From assembly GCF_014698755.1 (NCBI RefSeq), contig NZ_JACJTO010000027.1, forward strand, positions 1-62,069: a stretch of 62,069 bases of DNA. The letters are read 5' to 3'. Shown here piece after piece: positions 9,298 to 17,794 of the stretch. Origin of the DNA: Aphanizomenon flos-aquae FACHB-1287 (GTDB taxonomy: Bacteria > Cyanobacteriota > Cyanobacteriia > Cyanobacteriales > Nostocaceae). Under the pieces are notes generated by a model. It was not told where the DNA came from and made no database searches. It saw nothing but the letters and a program-made list of their open reading frames with translations. Positions within the stretch are counted from its first letter, which is position 1. Every line of letters begins with the position of its first letter. Both the position numbers and the translations under genes were made by a program.

Positions 9298-9465
9298 TGA
9301 CATACTCACCGACCTGAAGGTGCGGTGATTCTTGACACTTCAATGAAACACGCCACAAGTGGTCTTATCGTCTCTCCATGTCCGTTTAAAGTCTCCCAAT
9401 GCCATAAGGCGACTATGACCAAATTTTAACATAAAGCCTTTCTAGAAGGACGGGGCTTGTGTCCC
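9298..9465. mobile_element. MITE copy A: IS200/IS605-like element with omega-RNA-like structure
   Basis: About 168 bases, nearly identical in inverted orientation to 14971-15142. Each end carries a hairpin: CCG...CGG type next to the GACATACTCACC end, and CCTTTCTAGAAGG-type next to the GGGGCTTGTGTCCC end. It encodes no protein. The terminal hairpins without inverted repeats and the sequence type suggest a non-autonomous relative of IS200/IS605 tnpB elements whose right end doubles as the guide (omega) RNA scaffold; that assignment is inference. Confidence 0.65.
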
Positions 9466-9504
9466 GTCTTTTCGGTCAGAATACGGACTTTTAGGACTGC
9501 CATC

Positions 9505-9526
9505 AAAAAACCCGGACGAACCGGGC
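9505..9526 (-). terminator. Rho-independent terminator of the 9560-9934 gene
   Basis: Read on the minus strand: stem CCCGG, loop TTCGT, stem CCGGG, followed by six Ts. It lies about 33 bases after the stop codon of the small membrane protein gene. Confidence 0.75.
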
Positions 9527-9559
9527 AGATGTACTGTTGTCGAGTTATAGCTAATGTAA

Positions 9560-9934
9560 TTATTGGTTAATTTCACAAGTTAGGGGACAAGCTGCATAAA
9601 CAGTAGTTTGGGCTTTTTCACCTTTATCATGTAACCAATTTAACCATTTTATTTCCTTAGGATGAATTCCTTTAGCGGTTAGCACTCCAGCAGTAACTAA
9701 TACTGCCATGACATTAAACATTACTAAACCACCTGCCACAACTAATACAGCACTAGCAGGGATAACAGATTGCAAAACGATGGACAATAAACAGCCAACA
9801 GTAGCCATTAATACAACTAATGGAAAACCGACGACTAACAAGCACACTGCCAATGTAAATGTCCAGATTAAAAAGCTTCTCATCATTAACAAGGAGTGGG
9901 TCCGAACTAGATTAGAGCTTTGGGCAGAAACCAT
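9560..9934 (-). CDS. Small membrane protein of unknown function
   Basis: A 124-residue protein starting at MVSAQSSN; I chose this ATG because TAGGAGG lies seven bases upstream. The longer open frame adds 40 residues without a binding site. Three hydrophobic stretches (about 20-45, 45-65 and 65-90) make up most of the chain, followed by a soluble tail (KGIHPKEIKWLNWLHDKGEK) with two cysteines near the C-terminus. No family recognised. It is a single-gene unit with its own terminator. Confidence 0.65.
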   Translation of the reverse strand: MVSAQSSNLVRTHSLLMMRSFLIWTFTLAVCLLVVGFPLVVLMATVGCLLSIVLQSVIPASAVLVVAGGLVMFNVMAVLVTAGVLTAKGIHPKEIKWLNWLHDKGEKAQTTVYAACPLTCEINQ

Positions 9935-10548
9935 GACTTTTCCTCCTAAATACACAGCAAGTTTAAATTTCAGTTGTTTATCACTCGAAAGCGAATTAAC
10001 TGATTTTGTTTCATTGAAATTTAGTATATAAAATCTTGGCTGCAAAATGAGCATTTCTTTACTAAAGTTTACAATTAATTTTTCGGCTCACGAATGGCAA
10101 TTCATGTATACCCCCAGGGAGGGAAAAGAGTTTTGGTGTATGTCTTCAGAAATATGGACTAAGGATAGATGAGAACTAAATATTGATCCCCGCGATCTTA
10201 TTGCTGATATGCTTAACATTTATTATAAGAAACAGGGTAATTTCTCATAATTCATCAAGAGGTGATCAAAAATGGGTTGCAAAAAGTAGATTATTCGGAA
10301 TCTTTCTGAACTTTATCCGTATTTTTATATGTAATCATATTTGCTATTAGCTACCGATTTATTACATAGAGATTACAGAAAACTCAGGTTAGATCCTAGG
10401 TGTTAAAAAATGTGTATATTAGTGGATAACCGACAAAAAAAGCTGCATAACCAAGGCAGGGAAAAGGCATAAAAGAAAAATATTTTTTTCCTAATTACTA
10501 ACAAGTAAATTACCCACTAAAAATCACAATCAGCAAAAGTAAAAATAT
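9935..10548. other. Gene-free stretch upstream of pilT
   Basis: About 610 A+T-rich bases between the small membrane protein and the PilT gene. It must hold both divergent promoters. The + strand open frame at 9708-10031 is antisense to the membrane protein gene and looks like a shadow. No repeat, RNA gene or operator is recognised. Confidence 0.5.
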
Positions 10549-11832
10549 ATGACAGAACCACAAACACGGAGAATGACACCTCCTCCTCCACCCCCACCAT
10601 TACCAACAGCGGCGACAGCACCATTGCCAATGACACAGCGTCAACCGGCAAAGGATTTACAGATACCAGTGCCACCACTGCCAATAATTACTACAGATGT
10701 ATTAACAAAACCACGAATACCAGCGCCACCATCTGGATCTGTAAATTCAACTACTCCCAAAAATAACCCTTCAGGACTTAGGCTGGCACAGCTTATTCAA
10801 GAAGCATTTGATAAAGATTACTCTGATGTTCACTTAGGAGTAGGAGAAATACCCCGCTTCCGCAACCGTGGGGAGATTCTGACCACAAATTACCCCGAAA
10901 CTGATAAACCGACTTTTATGAGTTGGTTGCGGGAGATTCTCACTGATGCAGAAATTCAAAGGTTTCAAGAACAGTTAGAATTTGATGGTGCGACGCAGTA
11001 TGATTTTGCCCGTGTACGGATTAATGTGTTTGATTCCCTGCGTGGTTATGCCATGGTACTGCGATTAATTCCTCTGAAAATTCTGTCTATGGAGCAGTTG
11101 CGCTTACCACCAGTGTTACGAGATGTTTGTCATTATCACAAAGGATTAGTTTTGGTGACAGGTCCGACTGGTTCAGGTAAATCCACGACAATGGCAGCCA
11201 TGGTGGACTATATTAATCGGGAGATGCCTAAGCATATTATTACGATTGAAGATCCGGTAGAATTTGTTCACCAAAGTCGTAAGTCTTTGGTTAAACAGCG
11301 GGAAGTGGGAATGCATACCCACAAGTTTGATCACGCCTTAAAAGCGGCTTTACGGGAAGATCCAGATTTGATTCTGGTGGGGGAAATGCGGGATAAGGAA
11401 ACTGTAAATACGGCACTGAAGGCAGCGCAAACGGGTCACTTGGTAATGGGAACTCTGCACACCAATAGTGCGGTTAAAACTATTGAACGGATTCTTAATT
11501 TGTATTCAGGTGAAGAACAAGATGCTATGCGGATAGCACTTGCTGAATCCTTGGTAGCTGTCATTGCTCAAGGTTTGTGCCGGACTACAGATGGTAAACG
11601 GGCAGCTTTCCATGATATTCTCATTAATACTGAAGCTGTTAAGGACTGGGTGAAGGACGGTAAGTATGATGAAATTGCAGAATTAATGAAACAAGCTGGT
11701 TTTGATGGCATGGTGACAATGAATCAGTCTCTGCTCAATCTTTATCAAGAAGGCCGGATTACGGAAGAAACTGCTTTAGAAATGTCGCCAACTCCTAATG
11801 AAATGGCGCAGTTTCTCCGAGGTCGTGTTTAA
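10549..11832 (+). CDS. pilT: PilT-type type IV pilus retraction ATPase with proline-rich N-terminus
   Basis: A 427-residue hexameric ATPase of the secretion/retraction superfamily, acting at the inner-membrane base of type IV pili. Residues 1-75 are a low-complexity Pro/Thr extension (eight consecutive prolines at about 11-18). The PilT core follows: PAS-like N-domain (SDVHLGVGEIPRFRNRG), Walker A GPTGSGKST at about 205-213, Asp box and Walker B (DPDLILVGEMRD), and the His box GHLVMGTLHTN. Cyanobacteria usually have two or more PilT paralogues; the long Pro-rich head suggests the accessory type, used for motility or DNA uptake. The downstream KaiB-domain gene may be co-transcribed. Confidence 0.92.
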   Translation: MTEPQTRRMTPPPPPPPLPTAATAPLPMTQRQPAKDLQIPVPPLPIITTDVLTKPRIPAPPSGSVNSTTPKNNPSGLRLAQLIQEAFDKDYSDVHLGVGEIPRFRNRGEILTTNYPETDKPTFMSWLREILTDAEIQRFQEQLEFDGATQYDFARVRINVFDSLRGYAMVLRLIPLKILSMEQLRLPPVLRDVCHYHKGLVLVTGPTGSGKSTTMAAMVDYINREMPKHIITIEDPVEFVHQSRKSLVKQREVGMHTHKFDHALKAALREDPDLILVGEMRDKETVNTALKAAQTGHLVMGTLHTNSAVKTIERILNLYSGEEQDAMRIALAESLVAVIAQGLCRTTDGKRAAFHDILINTEAVKDWVKDGKYDEIAELMKQAGFDGMVTMNQSLLNLYQEGRITEETALEMSPTPNEMAQFLRGRV

Positions 11833-11875
11833 TTTGTCAGTTGTCCTTGGTCAGTTGTTAGTTGTCCGTGGGAAA
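11831..11875. repeat. STRR-like TTGTCAG/TTGTCCT repeats after pilT
   Basis: Degenerate heptamers (TTGTCAG, TTGTCCT, TGGTCAG, TTGTTAG, TTGTCCG) fill the gap between pilT and the KaiB-domain gene. This makes a TTG start at 11862 inside the repeat implausible. Confidence 0.6.
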
Positions 11876-11906
11876 TATCTTTCCCTGCTCTCTGTTCTCA
11901 GTACCT

Positions 11907-12653
11907 GTGACTAAGTTAAATCTAGACAAACAACTATCTAAACCCCAATTATTCAAGGGTATTGCCTTGTTTACACCTGGGGGAGATCTAATTTATTGTA
12001 TTGATTATAGTAAACAAGGACGATGGCATTTAAATCTGTGTGCGGCTTTGCAGGAAATCCTCGATTTGCCAGAACCGCCACATTTTTTAGTTCCTTGTTA
12101 TACTGCAACTATTGATCACTGGTTAAATCCTCAGACTCAAAAAGTTCAAGTTTTTGCGGAGGCTTATCCCGCAGTTATGCGTCATCAAGCTGTCCTCAAT
12201 GCGATTTTTGGGACTAGGAATTTAATCTGGCAATCAGCACCTTGGCAGGATCAATTGTGCGATCGCTTGGTATTATCAACTTATCGCACTGTATTTCCTC
12301 AGCTTTGGCAAGATCATGATTTAATTGTGCGTTTACAGCCATCAGCTATTAATACCCAACCAGTGCTAGAAAGTATCTCAGGTGCACCCGGTTTTATTTT
12401 GCGCTTGTTTGTTGCGGGTCATAGTGTGACTACAGAAAAAATTTTACAAAACTTACACGAATTATTGGAGCGATCGCTAAAATATCCTTATACTCTTAAA
12501 GTGATTGATGTGCTCACAAATCCAGAACAGGCAGAAATTGATCAAGTTTCCGCTACTCCTACCTTAGTTAAGGTTTGTCCCCATCCTATTCGACGGATGG
12601 TTGGTAATTTGGATAATGTGGATAAAATTTTACAAATGTTAGCAGGACAATGA
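11907..12653 (+). CDS. KaiB-domain protein (N-terminal unknown domain plus C-terminal KaiB/thioredoxin-fold domain)
   Basis: A 248-residue protein starting at a GTG at 11907 (MTKLNLDKQ); the frame is open back to a TTG at 11862, but that part is repeat DNA. The C-terminal about 95 residues match the KaiB pattern: F-I-L-R-L-F-V-A-G near the strand start, LKVIDVLTNPEQAE, then ATPTLVKVCPHPIRRMVGNL. KaiB and the SasA sensor domain use this fold to bind the KaiC clock ATPase. The N-terminal about 150 residues (KGIALFTPGGDLIYCID) are a separate domain I cannot name. It is therefore not canonical KaiB (about 100 residues) but a long clock-fold protein next to pilT. Confidence 0.8.
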   Translation: MTKLNLDKQLSKPQLFKGIALFTPGGDLIYCIDYSKQGRWHLNLCAALQEILDLPEPPHFLVPCYTATIDHWLNPQTQKVQVFAEAYPAVMRHQAVLNAIFGTRNLIWQSAPWQDQLCDRLVLSTYRTVFPQLWQDHDLIVRLQPSAINTQPVLESISGAPGFILRLFVAGHSVTTEKILQNLHELLERSLKYPYTLKVIDVLTNPEQAEIDQVSATPTLVKVCPHPIRRMVGNLDNVDKILQMLAGQ

Positions 12654-12749
12654 ATTAAACAGGAATGAGAACCAAAAAAAGAAAGAATTTTTGACTAATT
12701 TGGTAGATGATCAAATATTAAAAGTTAAAACCTGAGAATTTTTGTAAAT

Positions 12750-13550
12750 ATGAACTTTACTTGGTTAGATAGTAATAGTTGGTTAATTGAAATTGGTGAA
12801 CAGCGAATACTTATTGACCCCTGGTTAATTGGTGATTTAACCTTTAATAATTTAGATTGGTTATTTAAAGGTTCTCGTACTCAAGATCGGTCAATACCAG
12901 ATAAAATAGATTTAATTCTCCTTTCTCAAGGCTTGGAAGATCACGCACACCCACCCACCTTAAAACAGCTTAACAAAAATATCCCCGTTGTCGCTTCTCC
13001 CAATGCGGCTAAAGTTGTCAAACAACTGGGTTATCAACAAATTATCAATCTCAATCATGGTGAAACCTTCACCTTAAATCATCACATAGAAATCAAAGCT
13101 TTTCCCGGTTCTCCCATAGGACCTACTTTATTAGAAAATGGTTATTTGCTCAAAGACCTAGCCAATAATTCTACATTGTATTATGAACCTCATGGCTATC
13201 ATTCCCCCCAACTCCAAGAAATAGCGCCCATTGACGTAGTAATTACACCTATCATTGATTTAAGTTTAACTCTACTTAGTCCGATTATCAAAGGTATGAA
13301 TAGTGCCCTAGAACTGGTAAAATCCGTAAAACCCGAATTTATCCTCCCTACCGCAGCCGGAGGGGATATTGTTTTTGAGGGAATATTGATAAAATTTCTG
13401 CAAACTAGGGGAAATACAGCAGAATTTCAGACTTTATTGGAAAATAACAATTTAACAACAAAGGTAATAAATCCTCACCCCGGTGAAAAAGTTAGTGTTT
13501 GCATAATGGAAAAATCAACTATAGAAAACACCGATAAAACGAAGAAATAA
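12750..13550 (+). CDS. UlaG-like metallo-beta-lactamase-fold protein with degenerate metal motif
   Basis: A 266-residue MBL-fold protein. The N-terminal strand pattern (WLDSNSWLIEIGEQRILIDPWL) is typical of UlaG-like hydrolases. The metal motif HxHxDH is altered to SQGLEDH (about residues 70-76), so the first two His ligands are missing while the Asp-His pair remains; catalytic activity is doubtful. A second UlaG-like gene at 56288-57055 shows the same kind of loss. No signal peptide, so probably cytosolic. It lies about 95 bases after the KaiB-domain gene on the same strand. Substrate unknown. Confidence 0.78.
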   Translation: MNFTWLDSNSWLIEIGEQRILIDPWLIGDLTFNNLDWLFKGSRTQDRSIPDKIDLILLSQGLEDHAHPPTLKQLNKNIPVVASPNAAKVVKQLGYQQIINLNHGETFTLNHHIEIKAFPGSPIGPTLLENGYLLKDLANNSTLYYEPHGYHSPQLQEIAPIDVVITPIIDLSLTLLSPIIKGMNSALELVKSVKPEFILPTAAGGDIVFEGILIKFLQTRGNTAEFQTLLENNNLTTKVINPHPGEKVSVCIMEKSTIENTDKTKK

Positions 13551-13668
13551 GGCTTGAAATTGATTTCTGGTAGGTAAGTTACAAAGATGTTATTATTTGC
13601 GGTTGAAGCACTTGATATCAATTTGACTACATCAAGTCTTCTAAATATCTGAGGAGTGTGACTAAACT

Positions 13669-14994
13669 ATGTCTAAAATTCGTGTCTCTCTAGCTTTAAG
13701 TATAGCTACAATAGCCAGCGGTTTCTTTTTAGCTGCTTGTGAAAGTTCTAAACCGCCTTCTACGGAAGTTACTACCGCTTCACCAACAGCTACCACGACA
13801 ACCAGTGATACTAAAGGATTGAAAATTGGTAGTTTATTACCCACCACTGGTGACTTAGCTTCCATTGGACAGCAAATGGTTGGTTCTGTTCCCTTGCTGG
13901 TAGACACAGTTAACGCTTGTGGGGGTGTCAATGGTGAAAAAGTCACTTTAATACAAGTAGACGACCAAACAGACCCCAAAGCAGGTGCTGCGGGAATGAC
14001 CAAATTAGCCACTTTAGATCAAGTTGGTGGTGTAGTCGGTTCTTTTGCTAGTAGTGTTTCTACCGCAGCGGTTTCCGTAGCTGTACCTAGTAAAGTCATG
14101 CTGATTTCTCCCGGTAGCACCAGCCCTGTATTTACTGAAAAAGCTCAAAAAGGCGACTTTAAAGGCTTTTGGGCGCGAACTGCTCCTCCTGATACTTACC
14201 AAGCATTAGCTTTAGCCCAACTCGCTCGGAAAAAAGGCTTTAAACGAGTTTCTACAGTAGTGATTAATAATGATTATGGCGTAGGTTTTGAAAAAGCATT
14301 TGTGCAAACTTTTGAGAAATTAGGCGGCACAGTAGTTAATAAAGATAAGCCTGTTCGCTATGATCCCAAGGCGCAAACTTTTGATACAGAAGCAGCATCT
14401 GCATTTGCTGGGAAACCAGATGCAGTTTTAGCAGTATTATATGCAGAAACTGGAAGTTTATTCCTGAAAGCTGCTTATCAGCAAGGTGTAACCAAAGGAG
14501 TACAAATTTTACTTACAGATGGCGTAAAATCCCCTACTTTCCCCGATCAAGTTGGCAAAGGTAGTGATGGTAAATATATCTTATCTGGAGCAATTGGTAC
14601 AGTTCCCGGTTCTAGTGGTCCAGGTTTGGAAAACTTTAATAAACTTTGGAAAGATAAAAAAGGAACTTCCCCAGGGGAATACGCACCTCAAGCTTGGGAC
14701 GCTGCGGCCTTATTGGTATTAGCCGCCCAAGCTGCTAAGGAAAATACAGGGGTTGCTATTGCTGGTAAACTGCGGGAAGTAGCCGCTGGTAGTGGTACAC
14801 CAGTTAGCGATGTCTGTGAAGGATTGAAGCTACTGAAAGAAGGAAAACAAATTAATTACCAAGGCGCAAGCGGTGATGTAGATGTTGATGCTAATGGCGA
14901 TGTCATTGGTACTTACGATGTCTGGACTGTGGGTGATGATGGTAAAATTAGGGTAATTGACCAAAAATCTGGGATACAAGCCCCGTCCTTCTAG
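13669..14994 (+). CDS. ABC transporter periplasmic amino-acid-type binding lipoprotein, C-terminus encoded by a MITE
   Basis: A 441-residue type I periplasmic binding protein of the Leu/Ile/Val- or urea-binding class. It has a lipoprotein signal with lipobox LAAC at about residues 21-24, a Ser/Thr-rich linker, then the receptor domain (LKIGSLLPTTGDLASIGQQM; GGVNGEKVTLIQVDDQTDP; NNDYGVGFEKAF). AGGAGTGTG lies upstream of the ATG. No permease or ATPase gene is adjacent, so it is an orphan receptor or works with a distant transporter. The final residues GIQAPSF and the TAG stop lie inside the inverted repeat element at 14971-15142, so the original end of the gene was replaced. Confidence 0.88.
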   Translation: MSKIRVSLALSIATIASGFFLAACESSKPPSTEVTTASPTATTTTSDTKGLKIGSLLPTTGDLASIGQQMVGSVPLLVDTVNACGGVNGEKVTLIQVDDQTDPKAGAAGMTKLATLDQVGGVVGSFASSVSTAAVSVAVPSKVMLISPGSTSPVFTEKAQKGDFKGFWARTAPPDTYQALALAQLARKKGFKRVSTVVINNDYGVGFEKAFVQTFEKLGGTVVNKDKPVRYDPKAQTFDTEAASAFAGKPDAVLAVLYAETGSLFLKAAYQQGVTKGVQILLTDGVKSPTFPDQVGKGSDGKYILSGAIGTVPGSSGPGLENFNKLWKDKKGTSPGEYAPQAWDAAALLVLAAQAAKENTGVAIAGKLREVAAGSGTPVSDVCEGLKLLKEGKQINYQGASGDVDVDANGDVIGTYDVWTVGDDGKIRVIDQKSGIQAPSF

Positions 14995-15142
14995 GACGGC
15001 TTTATGTTATAATTTGGGTATAGTCGCCATAGGGCATTGGGAGACTTTAAACGGACATAGAGGGACGATAAGACCACTTGTGGCGTGTTCCAGTGAAGTG
15101 TCAAGAATCACCGCTCCTTTAGGACGGTGAGTATGTCAAAAA
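14971..15142. mobile_element. MITE copy B: IS200/IS605-like element, inverted relative to copy A
   Basis: About 170 bases nearly identical to the reverse complement of 9298-9465. Read on the + strand it starts GGGATACAAGCCCCGTCC, forms a GCCCCGTCC/GGACGGC hairpin, and ends with a CCGCTCC/GGACGG hairpin followed by TGAGTATGTCAAAAA. Its first 24 bases serve as the last seven codons and stop codon of the upstream binding-protein gene. No transposase is present. Confidence 0.65.
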
Positions 15143-15245
15143 GTTAGTCCTAAGTAGATGAGGTAGGGGAGCGGAAAGGGGAGAAATTTTTTTCCTTTCC
15201 TGTTTAAACCTTGATTGGGCGCAGTCTCCGCGCCCCTACTAGCTT

Positions 15246-15974
15246 TTAAAACCCCCGGAAGTTATAACCAACTCCTAACAAAACCCCAACATCGGTTTTA
15301 TCAAAAAATCCAGCATTTACGGAGGCTGTAGCGGTTAAACTACTATTAAGAGGTACATCTATACCACCAGTTACTAAAACAGCCGTGTTAGATGTATCAC
15401 CTGTTCTAATAGCTGCACCTACTCCCACATAAGGAGCTATAGGTAAGGGTTCGGTAAATGGGTCTGGTGATTTAAAAGAAAAGTCGTAAGTAATAGGAAC
15501 GAGAAATGTTGTATCTGTTCCTAGTATTACGGATGGTCTAACGGATAAGGTTTTGGTAAGACCAACTTTACTGATAATGGTGAAGTTACCATCACTCAAG
15601 CTTGAATAGTTACCAGAAGCACCAATATTTGTACCAACACCGATATAGCTACTACCACCACGAGTGGTTCTACCTATACCAATTGGACTTTGTGCTATGT
15701 GATTAGCTGGTTCTATTTTTTCAGTAGCTTCTGGAGAACCAGAATTGAGCATGAGTGATGAAGTTTCTACTGTTCCTGGTCTGGGTGTGATTGTCCGAGA
15801 GGCTATTTCTTCTGTAGAAACGGTAGATATTGATACTTGGTTGTTAGGAGGAATAATGGTTTCTGGTAAGACTGTCTGAGCATTTACGGAAAGTGCGCTA
15901 CTTAAAACTACCAAAGCTGTAAAACTAGGTGCGGTTAAACAACTTTTACGAAAAATAATATCAGTCATGTTCAC
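15246..15974 (-). CDS. Secreted outer-membrane-type beta-barrel protein
   Basis: A 242-residue protein with a signal peptide (hydrophobic about 12-30, cleavage near VNAQT). An unstructured Thr/Ser/Pro-rich region reaches about residue 95. The rest alternates hydrophobic and polar residues with Gly-rich turns (SSYIGVGTNIGASGNYSSL, LTKTLSVRPSVILG, IAPYVGVGAAIRTGD) and ends ...GVGYNFRGF with a C-terminal Phe, the usual last residue of barrels inserted by the BAM complex. About 8 strands are plausible. The gene lies next to patB, but a nitrogen-fixation role is not shown by the sequence. No named family. Confidence 0.72.
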   Translation of the reverse strand: MNMTDIIFRKSCLTAPSFTALVVLSSALSVNAQTVLPETIIPPNNQVSISTVSTEEIASRTITPRPGTVETSSLMLNSGSPEATEKIEPANHIAQSPIGIGRTTRGGSSYIGVGTNIGASGNYSSLSDGNFTIISKVGLTKTLSVRPSVILGTDTTFLVPITYDFSFKSPDPFTEPLPIAPYVGVGAAIRTGDTSNTAVLVTGGIDVPLNSSLTATASVNAGFFDKTDVGVLLGVGYNFRGF

Positions 15975-16207
15975 TCCTCAATAAATTAAGATTGATACCT
16001 ATCTAGATATAATCTCAAGTTAACAAATTTCGCTAATATTCACCATTTAACACAAAAAAACAAAATTTGCATCTTGATTTTGTTTAATTGACAAAATTGT
16101 ATTAGGGAATAATTCCAGAAAAAAGCTATAGCGGTAATTAATAGAATGCTATACAATTGGGAGCGCGACCTCTGTGGATCAGAGATTTTCTGATTTACCC
16201 CCATATT

Positions 16208-17794
16208 TTAAGAAATATCTAGCAATTGTTTTAGGAGCATTTGATCATCTAGTTTAGCTTTTAAACGACCTTTCTCTACATCACGAATCCAACTTTGGCT
16301 TTTTTCCATGAGCTTTGCTAATTCTCTTTGGGAAAGGTTCATTTTTTTGCGTCCTTCTATTACCTGTTCCCCCAGTAAATTACCCGTTTGTTGATTATTA
16401 CTTTTGGCTTTGGTGGTGCGACGTTGTTTTTTATCTAATTCTGAACGTTTATCCCAGTCTAGGGGGAGTTCAAAAGATGAAATTCGTGCATTCATTAGCA
16501 AATTCCATTTACCACGTGGTCCGCTGTCTGTGAGACGATTTTCACCACTACCATCATTAATCCAAAATTCTAAAGCTTCCTCTGGATCTTCGGGGATATC
16601 AATTAATTTTGCCCATAAAGGTTGAATTTCTGGAGGATAGGTGACAGGATCAAATAATGGCTTTACTCCATAATGATTGAGAACTTCTAAATCATTTTCA
16701 TAAGCTTTAATTAGGCGTTTGCGTTCTTCCCTATGTCTAGCAGCTTGGTTGACTTTTTCCTCACCATAAGCAACGCGCAGTAAGGTAGGAATAGTAATGC
16801 GTTGTTCTCTACCCATTTTGGTTTTAAATAATAACCAAAGCATGAGTCTTACCGCACCTTCATGTTGTTGCCACAAACTCATAACTGTGGTTAATAAGGT
16901 TTTAGGAAGACTACCATATTGATAAAATGTGCTGCGTTCTTTACATCCTTGTCTGTTGAAAAAATGTTTAGTCCAAATTCCAGCTTTGACTGTAAATGTC
17001 AGTCCAATTAAATATTTACAACCTTGATCATCTTCTTGAAAATGATGTTGAGTATCTATCAAATTCCATAGATAAGTATCTTTAATTGCAAAACTGGGGA
17101 CTCTACCTTGTTGTGGCCAGTCAATAGAAACCATGAGAGAACAAGTTTGATAAACGATGTTTTTAATTAAACCGAGTTTGGTACTTTTGCTAAGATCTTT
17201 ACGTTTTTCTAAGCCCAAATACTGTTCAATTTGTCGTTCATCGATTGTAAATTCTTCTTCCCAAGGTTGGTCTAGGGCTGTAATTTGAGCAGCAAAAATG
17301 AGATGGATACAAGCAGCACGAATGTCTAAATAATCAATTGTTTGTAAATTATTAGTCGGGTTATTAACTGGAAATAGGTTTTGGATGTGAAAGGAAATTT
17401 TCCCTCGTCCTTGATTAACTGAGCGACTGTAATGTAAATTTCCTTGCTGATCTTTTTCCCATGATAAAGATGTTCGTTGTGCGAGTAAATTGCAAGCTTC
17501 CCAGATAACTATGGCTGAAGCGAAAGGGTTATTCTTGCCATTAGAAAATAAATCTGGACTGGTAGCATCTCGTGGTTCAACTTTGCATCTTCCTTTTTTT
17601 GCGTGTAAAGGTATGGGCGCATTTGTTGGACAAGCAATTACACATTGTGGTTGTGAATAATAGCCATGACAATTATTACAAAGAGTAGAATCAACCCAAT
17701 ATTCATCATCTGCAATTTTAATTGCACCCGTAGGACATAGGGGTCGGCAGTTGTCACATCCCACACAACTGTGGTTAGGAATTATATGCGGCAT
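16208..17794 (-). CDS. patB: PatB/CnfR: ferredoxin-HTH transcriptional activator of heterocyst nif genes
   Basis: A 528-residue protein combining an N-terminal bacterial-type ferredoxin with a C-terminal helix-turn-helix. The start is the ATG at 17794 (MPHIIPNH), with AGGAAG eight bases upstream; the longer frame would need TTG. The clusters are CVGCDNCRPLCP and CNNCHGYYSQPQCVIACP. The XRE-type HTH is in the last 60 residues (LGEQVIEGRKKMNLSQRELA). PatB/CnfR activates nif transcription under micro-oxic conditions in cyanobacteria, and the clusters probably sense oxygen or redox (family knowledge). Divergent fdxB and cox2 next door agree with this assignment, as does the length of PCC 7120 PatB (about 529). 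Confidence 0.93.
   Translation of the reverse strand: MPHIIPNHSCVGCDNCRPLCPTGAIKIADDEYWVDSTLCNNCHGYYSQPQCVIACPTNAPIPLHAKKGRCKVEPRDATSPDLFSNGKNNPFASAIVIWEACNLLAQRTSLSWEKDQQGNLHYSRSVNQGRGKISFHIQNLFPVNNPTNNLQTIDYLDIRAACIHLIFAAQITALDQPWEEEFTIDERQIEQYLGLEKRKDLSKSTKLGLIKNIVYQTCSLMVSIDWPQQGRVPSFAIKDTYLWNLIDTQHHFQEDDQGCKYLIGLTFTVKAGIWTKHFFNRQGCKERSTFYQYGSLPKTLLTTVMSLWQQHEGAVRLMLWLLFKTKMGREQRITIPTLLRVAYGEEKVNQAARHREERKRLIKAYENDLEVLNHYGVKPLFDPVTYPPEIQPLWAKLIDIPEDPEEALEFWINDGSGENRLTDSGPRGKWNLLMNARISSFELPLDWDKRSELDKKQRRTTKAKSNNQQTGNLLGEQVIEGRKKMNLSQRELAKLMEKSQSWIRDVEKGRLKAKLDDQMLLKQLLDIS

Noticed and set aside
9708-10031. 107-residue open frame on the + strand
   Set aside because: It is antisense to the small membrane protein gene, which has a strong ribosome binding site and terminator. 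Low-complexity Thr-rich shadow.
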